From: Bacteroidales bacterium
GTDB lineage: Bacteria > Bacteroidota > Bacteroidia > Bacteroidales > P3
Reading direction: 5' to 3'
Length of the DNA: 7,155 bases
Assembly (NCBI GenBank): GCA_900771365.1
Contig: CAAGNU010000290.1
Location: 1-7,155, forward strand
Position numbers and translations under genes: made by a program. Below, in pieces: positions 1 through 5,747 of the stretch (its first letter is position 1; every line of letters starts with the position of its first letter). The notes under the pieces were generated by a model. It was not told the DNA's origin, ran no database searches, and worked only from the letters and a program-made list of their open reading frames with translations.

Positions 1-67
1 AGGCGTGCTGGTAATGGTTAAGAGGGCTTGAAAATGATGCGTCTTTGTGTTTAGTTGAAATCATTTG

Positions 68-99
68 CAAAGATACACATTTTCAGCCACTTGACCAAA
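68..99 (-). promoter_or_regulatory. Bacteroidota-type promoter reading leftward out of the window
   Basis: Read on the minus strand, a perfect -7 box TATCTTTG (plus 68-75) lies 20 bp downstream of a -33 TTTG (plus 96-99), matching the Bacteroidota primary sigma factor consensus. Transcription would start near position 60 and run left, so the gene served is outside the window and cannot be named. The same -7 octamer is used by the tRNA-Gln promoter further right. The start at 177 on the other strand makes this a divergent intergenic region. Confidence 0.7.
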
Positions 100-176
100 T
101 TTTTAAAGTTAAAAATATTTAATTAAAACATTAATAGTCAAATCATTAAACTAAAAAGTTCCGAAGTATTGATCTT

Positions 177-638
177 ATGAAAAGTGAAATTTATAAGTTA
201 CGGATTATTCTGAAATTGGTGATGGTTATTGCCTTGTGTTTTGTAGTACTCGGAATATGTTGTGCGATTCTATATTTAACAATTATCGGTTTCCGTGCTT
301 TCCCTATATTAGGTCGTATTTTAGTATTCTTAGCCACGGTTACAGTAGGATTCCTGACAATTCGATATATTGTTATAAGGTCGAAATTCCTATCATTATG
401 GTATAGCCTTATGGATATGAAGTATAGTCGAAAAAATACGTATGAGAGCCAGTTGCAACAAAAATATTTTTTTTTAAAAGAGTGTTATCCACTATCGATA
501 GCAAATTTTGAAGAGAAATGTTGGAGAAAAACACCTAAGCCCTCAAATTATGAAATTATGGAGAACGCAGTGAGCATTAGTGAGGATACATGGAAAGAGT
601 CAGAGAAGCAGGCATGGATTGATATTCAAAATGTTTAG
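177..638 (+). CDS. Small two-helix membrane protein, C-terminus cut off by an IS
   Basis: The gene encodes 153 residues; I do not recognise the family. The protein starts with a short basic stretch (MKSEIYKLR), then two hydrophobic segments at about residues 9-36 and 40-69, joined by a very short turn and followed by a basic RSK. This suggests a helical hairpin in the inner membrane with a soluble tail of about 85 residues rich in Lys, Glu, Trp and aromatics. The coding sequence is AT-rich (21 G+C in the 60 bases 241-300), unlike the outer-membrane genes to the right, which may hint at foreign origin. The stop TAG at 636-638 is made of the TA target site plus the first base of the inserted IS. 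Joining across the IS adds 21 codons (2183-2246), giving a predicted original length of 174. The truncated product could still fold, since both membrane segments and most of the tail remain. No clear promoter was found upstream. Confidence 0.7.
   Translation: MKSEIYKLRIILKLVMVIALCFVVLGICCAILYLTIIGFRAFPILGRILVFLATVTVGFLTIRYIVIRSKFLSLWYSLMDMKYSRKNTYESQLQQKYFFLKECYPLSIANFEEKCWRKTPKPSNYEIMENAVSISEDTWKESEKQAWIDIQNV
636..637. repeat. TA target site, left copy (right copy at 2181-2182)
   Basis: TA occurs immediately outside both inverted repeats, and the flanks diverge beyond it (TT on the left, CG on the right). Removing one TA together with the IS restores an open frame through the interrupted gene, which supports a 2-bp duplication. 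Because TA is its own reverse complement, these two bases could instead be read as part of longer inverted repeats. Confidence 0.65.
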
Positions 639-653
639 TCGTCCCTAAAAAAA
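638..653 (+). repeat. Left terminal inverted repeat of the IS
   Basis: GTCGTCCCT followed by seven A. It is the partner of 2165-2180 on the other strand: the first nine bases match exactly, the tenth differs (A versus C), and the next five A match. Confidence 0.85.
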
Positions 654-720
654 GTATTTAATTATTTAATGTTCAGTGCAATAAACAATTCAAATTTCCG
701 TTATTTCTACGAAGTTTAGA

Positions 721-2172
721 TTGATAATTCGCAAAACCCACGGAAATAGCATGTACAACAGACCCACAGACAGCCATCAGGCCTCGATGTTCGGAGACCT
801 CGAATCGATGCTGGACCAGAAGCATCCGCTCTACGTCCTGGCGAACCTCATCCATTGGGATGTGTTTGAGAAGGAGTTCAGAAAGCTCTACTGCCAGAAC
901 AATGGGAGCATGGCCAAGCCTATCCGTAGGATGGTGGGGCTGATTCTGCTGAAGCACATCCGCAACGTGTCCGACGAGTCTGTTGTCGAACAGTACACAG
1001 AGAATGCCTACTACCAGTATTTCTGCGGGGAACAGATGTTCACCAGCAAGCCGCCATGCGTGCCGACCGAGCTGGTGCAGTTCCGCAAGCGTATCGGAGA
1101 GGCCGGAATCAAACTCATCCTGAAGGAGAGCATCCGTGTGAACATGGAGCTGGAGGACCGCAGGAAGGCAAGAGAGCGCGAAAGCAGCGGCAAGGGCAGC
1201 AGGGGCAGAAAGCCCGAAGAAGAACAGACGGCCTTCATCGACACCACGGTGCAGGAGAAGAACGTGACATTTCCGACGGACTCCAAGCTGCTCAACAAGA
1301 TTATCAAGTACTGCCATGACATTGCCGGAGAGGAGGGCATCAAGCTTCATCAGACCTTTGCCAAAGAGATCAAGGAACTCAAGCTGGTGCAGAGATTCCG
1401 AGGGCGGAGCCATAGCGCGAAGAAAGTCAGGAAGGCCGACAAGAGGATGCGCACCATTGCCGGCATACTCCTCCGAGAGATAACGAGGAGCCTGCCAGAG
1501 GAGAATCCCTACAAGGGACTGCTCGACATCTGTATGAGGTTTGTCAACGGGGAGAAATATGACGGGCACAAGATCTACTCGCTCCACGAACCTGACGTGC
1601 TCTGCATCGGCAAGGGCAAGGACCATGTGAAGTACGAGTTCGGCAACAAGGTGTCGATCACAAGGCTGTGGAACGGAATAATCATCGGGGCGATGTCTTT
1701 CAGGAACGAGTATGACGGACACACGATCGACCAGGCGATGGAGCAGGTCGGAAGAGTCTATGAACGACCGATAAGGATTCTGGCCGGAGACAGGGGATAC
1801 AGGGGGCAGGAGGCTTGCGGAGACACCAAGATCATGATCCCCTCGGTGCCAAAGCCGAGCGACACGGCATATATGAGACAGAAGAAGCACAAGCTGTTCA
1901 GGAAGCGGGCGGGAATAGAGCCGGTCATCGGACACTGCAAGTCGGACCATCGTTTGAGCAGGAACTTCTACAAGGGACTCTTCGGGGACTCCATCAACGT
2001 CATGCTCGCAGCTGCCGCTTTCAACTTCAAGAGGGTGATGAACCTTCTTTTTTGCCTGATTCAGAACATGACCAATACGGTGTTAATCTGGATAGAAGTC
2101 CCTTCCCGGGGACGGAGAACCGCATCCGCTTCATGCTATCTTTGGCATCCGCTGTGCGCCGAGTCTTTTTGA
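721..2172 (+). CDS. IS5/IS1182-type DDE transposase
   Basis: This 483-residue protein would cut and rejoin the IS ends. The N-terminal part (about 20-140), with MVGLILLKHIRNVSDESVVEQ and YYQYFCG, is the DUF772-type domain typical of these transposases. A basic, charged linker follows at about 145-168 (RKARERESSGKGSRGRK). The catalytic domain shows D174 (FIDTTV), D357 (AGDRGYRG) and E400 in RAGIEPVIGHCK. R396, E400 and K407 have the R-(3)-E-(6)-K spacing of the IS4/IS5 superfamily, with F393 in place of the usual Tyr. After FNFKRVMNLL (about 434-443) comes a tail of about 40 residues that I cannot match to the family. The start is uncertain: TTG at 721 gives MIIRKTHGN, which resembles homologues' N-termini from memory, while ATG at 751 (MYNRPTDSH) would lose only 10 residues. 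A stop at 682-684 limits extension further upstream. No frameshift or internal stop is seen. Confidence 0.9.
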   Translation: MIIRKTHGNSMYNRPTDSHQASMFGDLESMLDQKHPLYVLANLIHWDVFEKEFRKLYCQNNGSMAKPIRRMVGLILLKHIRNVSDESVVEQYTENAYYQYFCGEQMFTSKPPCVPTELVQFRKRIGEAGIKLILKESIRVNMELEDRRKARERESSGKGSRGRKPEEEQTAFIDTTVQEKNVTFPTDSKLLNKIIKYCHDIAGEEGIKLHQTFAKEIKELKLVQRFRGRSHSAKKVRKADKRMRTIAGILLREITRSLPEENPYKGLLDICMRFVNGEKYDGHKIYSLHEPDVLCIGKGKDHVKYEFGNKVSITRLWNGIIIGAMSFRNEYDGHTIDQAMEQVGRVYERPIRILAGDRGYRGQEACGDTKIMIPSVPKPSDTAYMRQKKHKLFRKRAGIEPVIGHCKSDHRLSRNFYKGLFGDSINVMLAAAAFNFKRVMNLLFCLIQNMTNTVLIWIEVPSRGRRTASASCYLWHPLCAESF

Positions 2173-2180
2173 GGGACGAC
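2165..2180 (-). repeat. Right terminal inverted repeat of the IS
   Basis: Read on the minus strand from 2180 this is GTCGTCCCTCAAAAAG, pairing with the left end at 638. The transposase stop codon TGA (2170-2172) is inside this repeat. Confidence 0.85.
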
Positions 2181-2182
2181 TA

Positions 2183-2246
2183 CGTATTTTATGATTCCCG
2201 TTTCGGAAGGTATGATAAAAGAGGTCATGAATTCTTTTCGAGGTAA
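2183..2246 (+). pseudogene. Displaced 3' end of the IS-interrupted membrane protein gene
   Basis: Fused to codon 153 of the gene at 177 (TA from the target site plus C2183 gives TAC), this segment continues the same frame for 21 codons, VFYDSRFGRYDKRGHEFFSR after the Tyr, and ends in TAA at 2244-2246. The peptide is aromatic and charged, like the tail it would continue. An open run of this length has roughly a one-in-three chance of arising randomly, so the frame alone is modest evidence. The agreement with the exact TA duplication is what makes it convincing. It has no start codon of its own and is probably not translated now. Confidence 0.65.
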
Positions 2247-2367
2247 GAACAATATCTTCACGATGCTGTAGATTATATGTCTTATAAAAAAATCGCATAT
2301 CCCGAAAAGTATATATTCCGATTTCCCTTAATCTTTGTTTGTCAAGTCGTTTTTAGTAATAAAATTG

Positions 2368-2400
2368 AAGGTCTTAAATCATTGATTTAAGACCTTTTTT
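2368..2400. terminator. Hairpin terminator between the IS-hit gene and tRNA-Gln, probably bidirectional
   Basis: A 12-bp perfect stem (2368-2379 with 2385-2396) and a 5-base loop are followed on the plus strand by a T-run through 2400. On the minus strand the hairpin begins just 5 bases past the end of the tRNA gene and is followed by TCAATTTTA. It fits best as the tRNA-Gln terminator and may also stop rightward transcription from the interrupted gene and the IS. Confidence 0.8.
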
Positions 2401-2401
2401 G

Positions 2402-2472
2402 TTGTCCATCCAGGACTCGAACCTAGACTGGCTGATCCAGAGTCAGATGTGCTACCATTACACCAATGGACA
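2402..2472 (-). tRNA. tRNA-Gln (anticodon CTG)
   Basis: The minus-strand sequence folds as a 71-nt cloverleaf: acceptor TGTCCAT (2466-2472) pairs with ATGGACA (2403-2409), and the discriminator is A (2402). The D arm is GTGT/GCAC around AATGGTA. The anticodon loop is CTCTGGA with CTG at plus 2438-2440. The T arm is CTAGG-TTCGAGT-CCTGG. A U at position 1 fits glutamine tRNAs. The 3' CCA is not encoded. The outermost anticodon-stem pair (27-43) is a T/C mismatch; the other four pairs are standard. A promoter lies about 90 bp upstream and a hairpin terminator directly downstream, so it appears to be a single-gene transcript. Confidence 0.95.
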
Positions 2473-2558
2473 AACTTGGTTCGCTTTCATTTTTGGTTCT
2501 TTGTTCGGTTCGCTTCGCGTGCCGTTCATTGGACTTCTTTATCTCTCGAAAGCGGGTG

Positions 2559-2589
2559 CAAAGATACGACTTTTTTTTGAATTGACAAA
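2559..2589 (-). promoter_or_regulatory. Promoter of tRNA-Gln
   Basis: On the minus strand, -33 TTTG (plus 2586-2589), a 19-bp spacer and -7 TATCTTTG (plus 2559-2566) match the Bacteroidota consensus exactly. The start of transcription would fall near 2552, giving a leader of about 80 nt before the tRNA, which processing would remove. Confidence 0.8.
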
Positions 2590-2724
2590 GTTTTTTTTTG
2601 TTACAGCTTGTTACTTGCTGATTTATAGATAAATATTTTTTTTAATAAATGGAATTATTGTCGTAAAACAAGTGTGTAAAATATAAAATATAAGCAATTT
2701 TGACATTTTTTTTGAGGATGAATT

Positions 2725-2799
2725 ATGAATATTTTGCTAATAATCGTTGTTGTATATTGGTTATTAGTGTTTTATGATGTATTTGTGAACGTAATGTAG
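2725..2799 (+). CDS. Possible 24-residue hydrophobic micro-ORF
   Basis: ATG at 2725 opens 24 codons ending in TAG (2797-2799). The peptide, MNILLIIVVVYWLLVFYDVFVNVM, is almost entirely hydrophobic over its first 18 residues, long enough for one membrane span. A GAGG at 2714-2717 sits 7 bases ahead of the ATG, although such sites matter less in Bacteroidota. A hairpin with a T-run begins 8 bases after the stop. No good promoter is visible. AT-rich sequence easily yields hydrophobic codons, so this may be chance. Confidence 0.25.
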   Translation: MNILLIIVVVYWLLVFYDVFVNVM

Positions 2800-2806
2800 T
2801 GGAAAA

Positions 2807-2837
2807 CCGTCGTATTGTGGCAATACGGCGGATTTTT
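2807..2837 (+). terminator. Hairpin with T-run, likely intrinsic terminator
   Basis: An 11-bp stem (2807-2817 with 2821-2831, one G-T pair) closes a 3-base loop and is followed by ATTTTTG on the plus strand. The only candidate upstream on this strand is the 24-codon ORF at 2725. On the minus strand the hairpin is followed by TTTTCC, so it could also act as a backup stop for the receptor transcript. Confidence 0.6.
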
Positions 2838-2927
2838 GTTTCTTTGTGACATATAGCATTTCTATGTTGGGTTACTGGTGCATTCTGCTAGGAGAAAGGC
2901 ACAATCAACGAGAAAGCGGAAAATAAA

Positions 2928-2960
2928 ACAAGAGCAAGGTTCCGAGAACCTTGCTCTTGT
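2928..2960 (-). terminator. Terminator of the large outer-membrane receptor gene
   Basis: A perfect 15-bp stem (2928-2942 with 2946-2960) has a 3-base loop. It starts 26 bases past the stop codon at 2987 and is followed on the minus strand by TTTATTTTCC. It is a textbook intrinsic terminator ending the leftward transcript. Confidence 0.9.
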
Positions 2961-2986
2961 CATATATGTCCCAAAGCGTTGTTTGC

Positions 2987-5668
2987 TTACATGGCTGAGG
3001 AGTTGGACTCTTCGGCACCTTCCTTGGAACGGCTTTCGAGTTCCATCTTACCGAAGCGGAGGGTGATACCGGCAGAGATGTAGCGGCTGTTGATGGTGTA
3101 GCTGTTGCTCTCGCTGAGGAGGTAGGGGTCGGTGTTGAATGAGCCGGAGCCGCGAGTCTTACCCCAGTTGAAGATATCCTGCACGTTGACGAAAGCGGAG
3201 AGTTTGCGCTTGAAGAAGTCGGCACGCACGCCGCAGTTGATGGAGTAGCGAGCCTTGCGTTCGGCGGCGAGGCTGATAGTGGGAGAGGAGTAGCTGGCAG
3301 AAGCGAAGACCTGGTATTTGTCCCACAGCTTCACCCAGCAGTTGAGGCGGGTGGACCAAGAGACTTTGTGGTTCTCCTGAATGCCCTTATCGCCGCGGTC
3401 CATTCGGTAGCCGTAGTCAAAGATGTTGGTGTAGAGACGGACGTTAAAGAATCCGTTAGGACGATAGGTTATGAATGCGGTACCGCCCACGCGATAGGAT
3501 GAGCCTACGTTATAGGGGACGGTGAATTGGACGATGCGGTCGAGGATGGGGTCGATTTCGTCGGTTGAGGTGGTGAGGTTGTCAATCTCGTTGGCGCTAT
3601 AGCGGGCATAGCCTTCGAGGCCTACGTTGCCGAAGTTGAGGAAGTACTTGCTCCAGCCGAACTCAGCGTTGTGTGTATAGGCGCAAGTGAGGTTGCGGTT
3701 ACCCGTCGACCAGCTGTCCAAGGAGTAGCGCTTGTAGGTAGTGAGGTCGTTCTCTCCTGGGTTGCGCATACGGAGCGAGTAGTTCAGTTTGAAGTTGTGG
3801 AGGTCTTCGGTGCGATAGGAGAGGTGGATGGAGGGGTTGAAGGTAAGGAAGTTGTACACGGTATCATCGTTGGTGAAAGGATACGTATCGCTGCCCTTGT
3901 AGGAGAAATTGATATTCTGATACTGGGCACCTAGGCCTAATTCGAGGGTGAAGTTGCCCCAGCGGCGAGTCCACTCCATGTCGGCCTCGACGGAGTTCTC
4001 CTTATCGTCAAAATCATAGCTGCGGAGTTCGTCGCGGAGTTTGGTGGTGGAGGCGGAATCGATTACATCATAGTCGCGCTTCATCGTGTTGATGCCGTAG
4101 CCCAAGCCGAAGGAAAGCTCACCGTCACGGCTATAAGGGCGATTATAGCGGACATCAGCGTTGAAGTCGTTGCTGAAGCTGTTGTCGAGATAGCATTTGT
4201 CGTAGTTGGGGCCGAGAGTGTAGGTGGTGCCGTATTCGCGGATAAAATCGTTCTGACTGAAGCCGTCGCTGAAATGCTCGTGGATGCTGGCGCGGATGTT
4301 GTGCCCCTTATCGTCGAACTTGTGCGTGTAGTCGACGCCGAACATGCCGAAACCGTTGTTGTTTGAGGTATTGTTGGTATCAACAAACTGATATGACATT
4401 CCGCCGAGGCCGAAATCTGTGCGTTCGCGTGAGAGGTTGTTGAGTCCTGTGCTATGGCTGTAGTTGTAGTGCCCCATGAACTCGATGTTCGTCATGCTGT
4501 CAATCTCGTAGCTCACGTTGGCGAAAACATTGCCATTGAGGCGTTTGTTGTCGCTGTTGCTTTTGTAGTATTCAGTAGCCGTGGTGTCGAACAGACCGTC
4601 GGGAGTGCTGTTGCGGTCCTTACGGTAAGTCGTCTTGCTCCAGCCGTTGCTCTCGGAGTAGTTGTAGCGTCCGCTCGCGTAAAGGTTGATTGAGAGGCGT
4701 TCGTTGGCCCAGGTGTAGGAAACCCAGGGCGAGACGAAAGGCTGCGTGGCGCCATTCACGCCGAAGCTGATGAAGTGGTTGCTCTTGATGTAGGCCGAGG
4801 TGATGATATTGATGACGGCCTCTGCTGATGTGGCATATTTGGCCGAAGGGTTGGTGATGGTCTCGATATGGTCGAGGGCGTTAGCGGGGAGGGTTTCGAG
4901 GTAGGTCTTGAGGTTCTCCTCGGTGAGGCGTGAGGGCTTGTCGTTCACCCAGATTTCGACGCTCGAAACACCACGCAGGGAGATGTTGCCCTCCACGTCA
5001 ACCTCCACGCCGGGAGCGTTCTGTAGCGCGTCGCTCGTGGTACCAGTCTGGATGGTGGGGTCGTCAGCCACGTTATAAATCATCTTCTCGCCGTCCATAG
5101 CATAGAGGGGACGTGTTGCGGAAATGGTCACTGCGGCAAGCGTTGTGGAGCCGGGTGCCACCTTGATGGTGCCGAGGGCAGTATTGTTCGTGATGGTGAA
5201 GGGATAGATGAGGCTCTTGTATCCGATAGCGGAGACGCGCAGGAACATGTCGCCCTGCGGAATGCCGTCAATTTCAAATGCGCCGTCCAGATTTGTGATG
5301 CCGCCTTTCACGAAGGAGGAATCGACAGCGTTGATAACGGCGATGTTCACAAATGCTACGCCCTCGCCAGAGACGCTATCCTGTAGAACGCCGACAATCT
5401 TGAAGGTGTCGCCCTCTTTAACGGTCTTTTTCTGGCGGACTTGTTGCGCTTGTTGTGCAGCCTGGTTCGACTGATACTGTCTGCGCATGTGTTCGCGGTC
5501 GCTCATTGAGGGACGGCCATGGCCGCCTCCTGGAGGTGGTCCCATGGGACGCATACCGCCCGCGCCGCCCCCAGGCTGGGCAAAGGATATGGTAGAACTG
5601 ATGAGAAATACAAGCAGCGTGCATGCTGCGAAAAGGTGAGAATGTTTAATTGACATATAATATGACAT
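2987..5668 (-). CDS. TonB-receptor-like outer-membrane beta-barrel protein
   Basis: This 893-residue protein has the layout of the Bacteroidota outer-membrane barrel family (OMP_b-brl_3 type). A signal peptide ends near residue 30 (STISFA/Q). A Gly/Pro/Met/Arg segment (about 31-54) and a Gln-rich charged stretch (about 55-84) follow. A carboxypeptidase-regulatory-like Ig-fold domain lies at about 88-168 (GVLQDSVSGEGVAFVNIAV, TNLDGAFEIDGIPQG). The plug domain lies at about 183-292 (DALQNAPGVEVD, ISLRGVSSVEIWVNDKPS, TNPSAKY). The barrel runs from about 293 to the last strand YISAGITLRF, with a hydrophilic tail of about 20 residues. The length is normal for the family. It probably binds or imports a substrate at the outer membrane; the substrate and TonB dependence are unknown. 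The start may be at 5668 or at the second Met (5656); both give a signal peptide. A small barrel gene ends 79 bp upstream on the same strand with a hairpin between them. A strong terminator follows the stop. Confidence 0.9.
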   Translation of the reverse strand: MSYYMSIKHSHLFAACTLLVFLISSTISFAQPGGGAGGMRPMGPPPGGGHGRPSMSDREHMRRQYQSNQAAQQAQQVRQKKTVKEGDTFKIVGVLQDSVSGEGVAFVNIAVINAVDSSFVKGGITNLDGAFEIDGIPQGDMFLRVSAIGYKSLIYPFTITNNTALGTIKVAPGSTTLAAVTISATRPLYAMDGEKMIYNVADDPTIQTGTTSDALQNAPGVEVDVEGNISLRGVSSVEIWVNDKPSRLTEENLKTYLETLPANALDHIETITNPSAKYATSAEAVINIITSAYIKSNHFISFGVNGATQPFVSPWVSYTWANERLSINLYASGRYNYSESNGWSKTTYRKDRNSTPDGLFDTTATEYYKSNSDNKRLNGNVFANVSYEIDSMTNIEFMGHYNYSHSTGLNNLSRERTDFGLGGMSYQFVDTNNTSNNNGFGMFGVDYTHKFDDKGHNIRASIHEHFSDGFSQNDFIREYGTTYTLGPNYDKCYLDNSFSNDFNADVRYNRPYSRDGELSFGLGYGINTMKRDYDVIDSASTTKLRDELRSYDFDDKENSVEADMEWTRRWGNFTLELGLGAQYQNINFSYKGSDTYPFTNDDTVYNFLTFNPSIHLSYRTEDLHNFKLNYSLRMRNPGENDLTTYKRYSLDSWSTGNRNLTCAYTHNAEFGWSKYFLNFGNVGLEGYARYSANEIDNLTTSTDEIDPILDRIVQFTVPYNVGSSYRVGGTAFITYRPNGFFNVRLYTNIFDYGYRMDRGDKGIQENHKVSWSTRLNCWVKLWDKYQVFASASYSSPTISLAAERKARYSINCGVRADFFKRKLSAFVNVQDIFNWGKTRGSGSFNTDPYLLSESNSYTINSRYISAGITLRFGKMELESRSKEGAEESNSSAM

Positions 5669-5697
5669 TTATTATCTTGTTGAAAATTAATGAAAGA

Positions 5698-5726
5698 AGA
5701 TTGGCAGTTTGTAGTCCTGCCAATCT
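5698..5726 (-). terminator. Hairpin between the two outer-membrane genes
   Basis: A 9-bp perfect stem (5698-5706 with 5718-5726) closes an 11-base loop, 21 bp past the stop of the upstream gene. On the minus strand it is followed by the pyrimidine-rich TCTTTCATTAATTTTC, a weak T-tract. It could terminate the upstream gene, allow partial read-through into the receptor gene, or protect the 3' end of a processed message. No consensus promoter is visible between it and the receptor start. Confidence 0.6.
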
Positions 5727-5747
5727 ACTCATTATCAGTCAGTAAGT

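Larger units (their letters stand above)
638..2180 (+). mobile_element. IS5/IS1182-like insertion sequence, complete, 1543 bp
   Basis: The ends are inverted repeats: GTCGTCCCT at the left (638-646) is matched exactly by the complement of AGGGACGAC at the right (2172-2180), and the match continues through an A-run to 14 of 15 positions. A TA dinucleotide flanks both ends (636-637 and 2181-2182), consistent with a 2-bp target duplication. A single transposase gene fills most of the element and its stop codon lies inside the right repeat. The transposase has a complete DDE set, so the copy looks intact and possibly active. It is more G+C-rich than the small gene it interrupts. Assignment to IS5 or to the related IS1182 group is from protein motifs and memory of the families, not a search. 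Confidence 0.85.
2473..2986. other. AT-rich intergenic region between tRNA-Gln and the large receptor gene
   Basis: This stretch holds the tRNA leader and promoter (about 2473-2589), a T-rich tract (2571-2645), a possible micro-ORF (2725-2799), a hairpin with a T-run (2807-2837) and the receptor gene's terminator (2928-2960). No longer gene is credible here. Open frames at 2399-2632 and 2878-3066 overlap the tRNA or the receptor gene and look accidental. Confidence 0.7.

Noticed and set aside
1..64. A minus-strand open frame from an ATG at 64 running off the left edge
   Set aside because: The ATG lies upstream of the transcription start expected from the promoter at 68-99, and the short peptide shows no recognisable feature.
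673..1950. A 425-codon open frame on the minus strand opposite the transposase
   Set aside because: It lies antisense to a gene with a full DDE set; its translation is rich in Leu, Val and His with no domain pattern. G+C-rich coding DNA often leaves the opposite strand open.
1815..2246. A 143-codon plus-strand frame overlapping the transposase
   Set aside because: Most of it is the transposase read in another frame. Only its last 21 codons (2183-2246) are meaningful, as the displaced end of the interrupted gene.
2399..2632. A 77-codon plus-strand frame
   Set aside because: It runs through the tRNA-Gln gene and its promoter in antisense.
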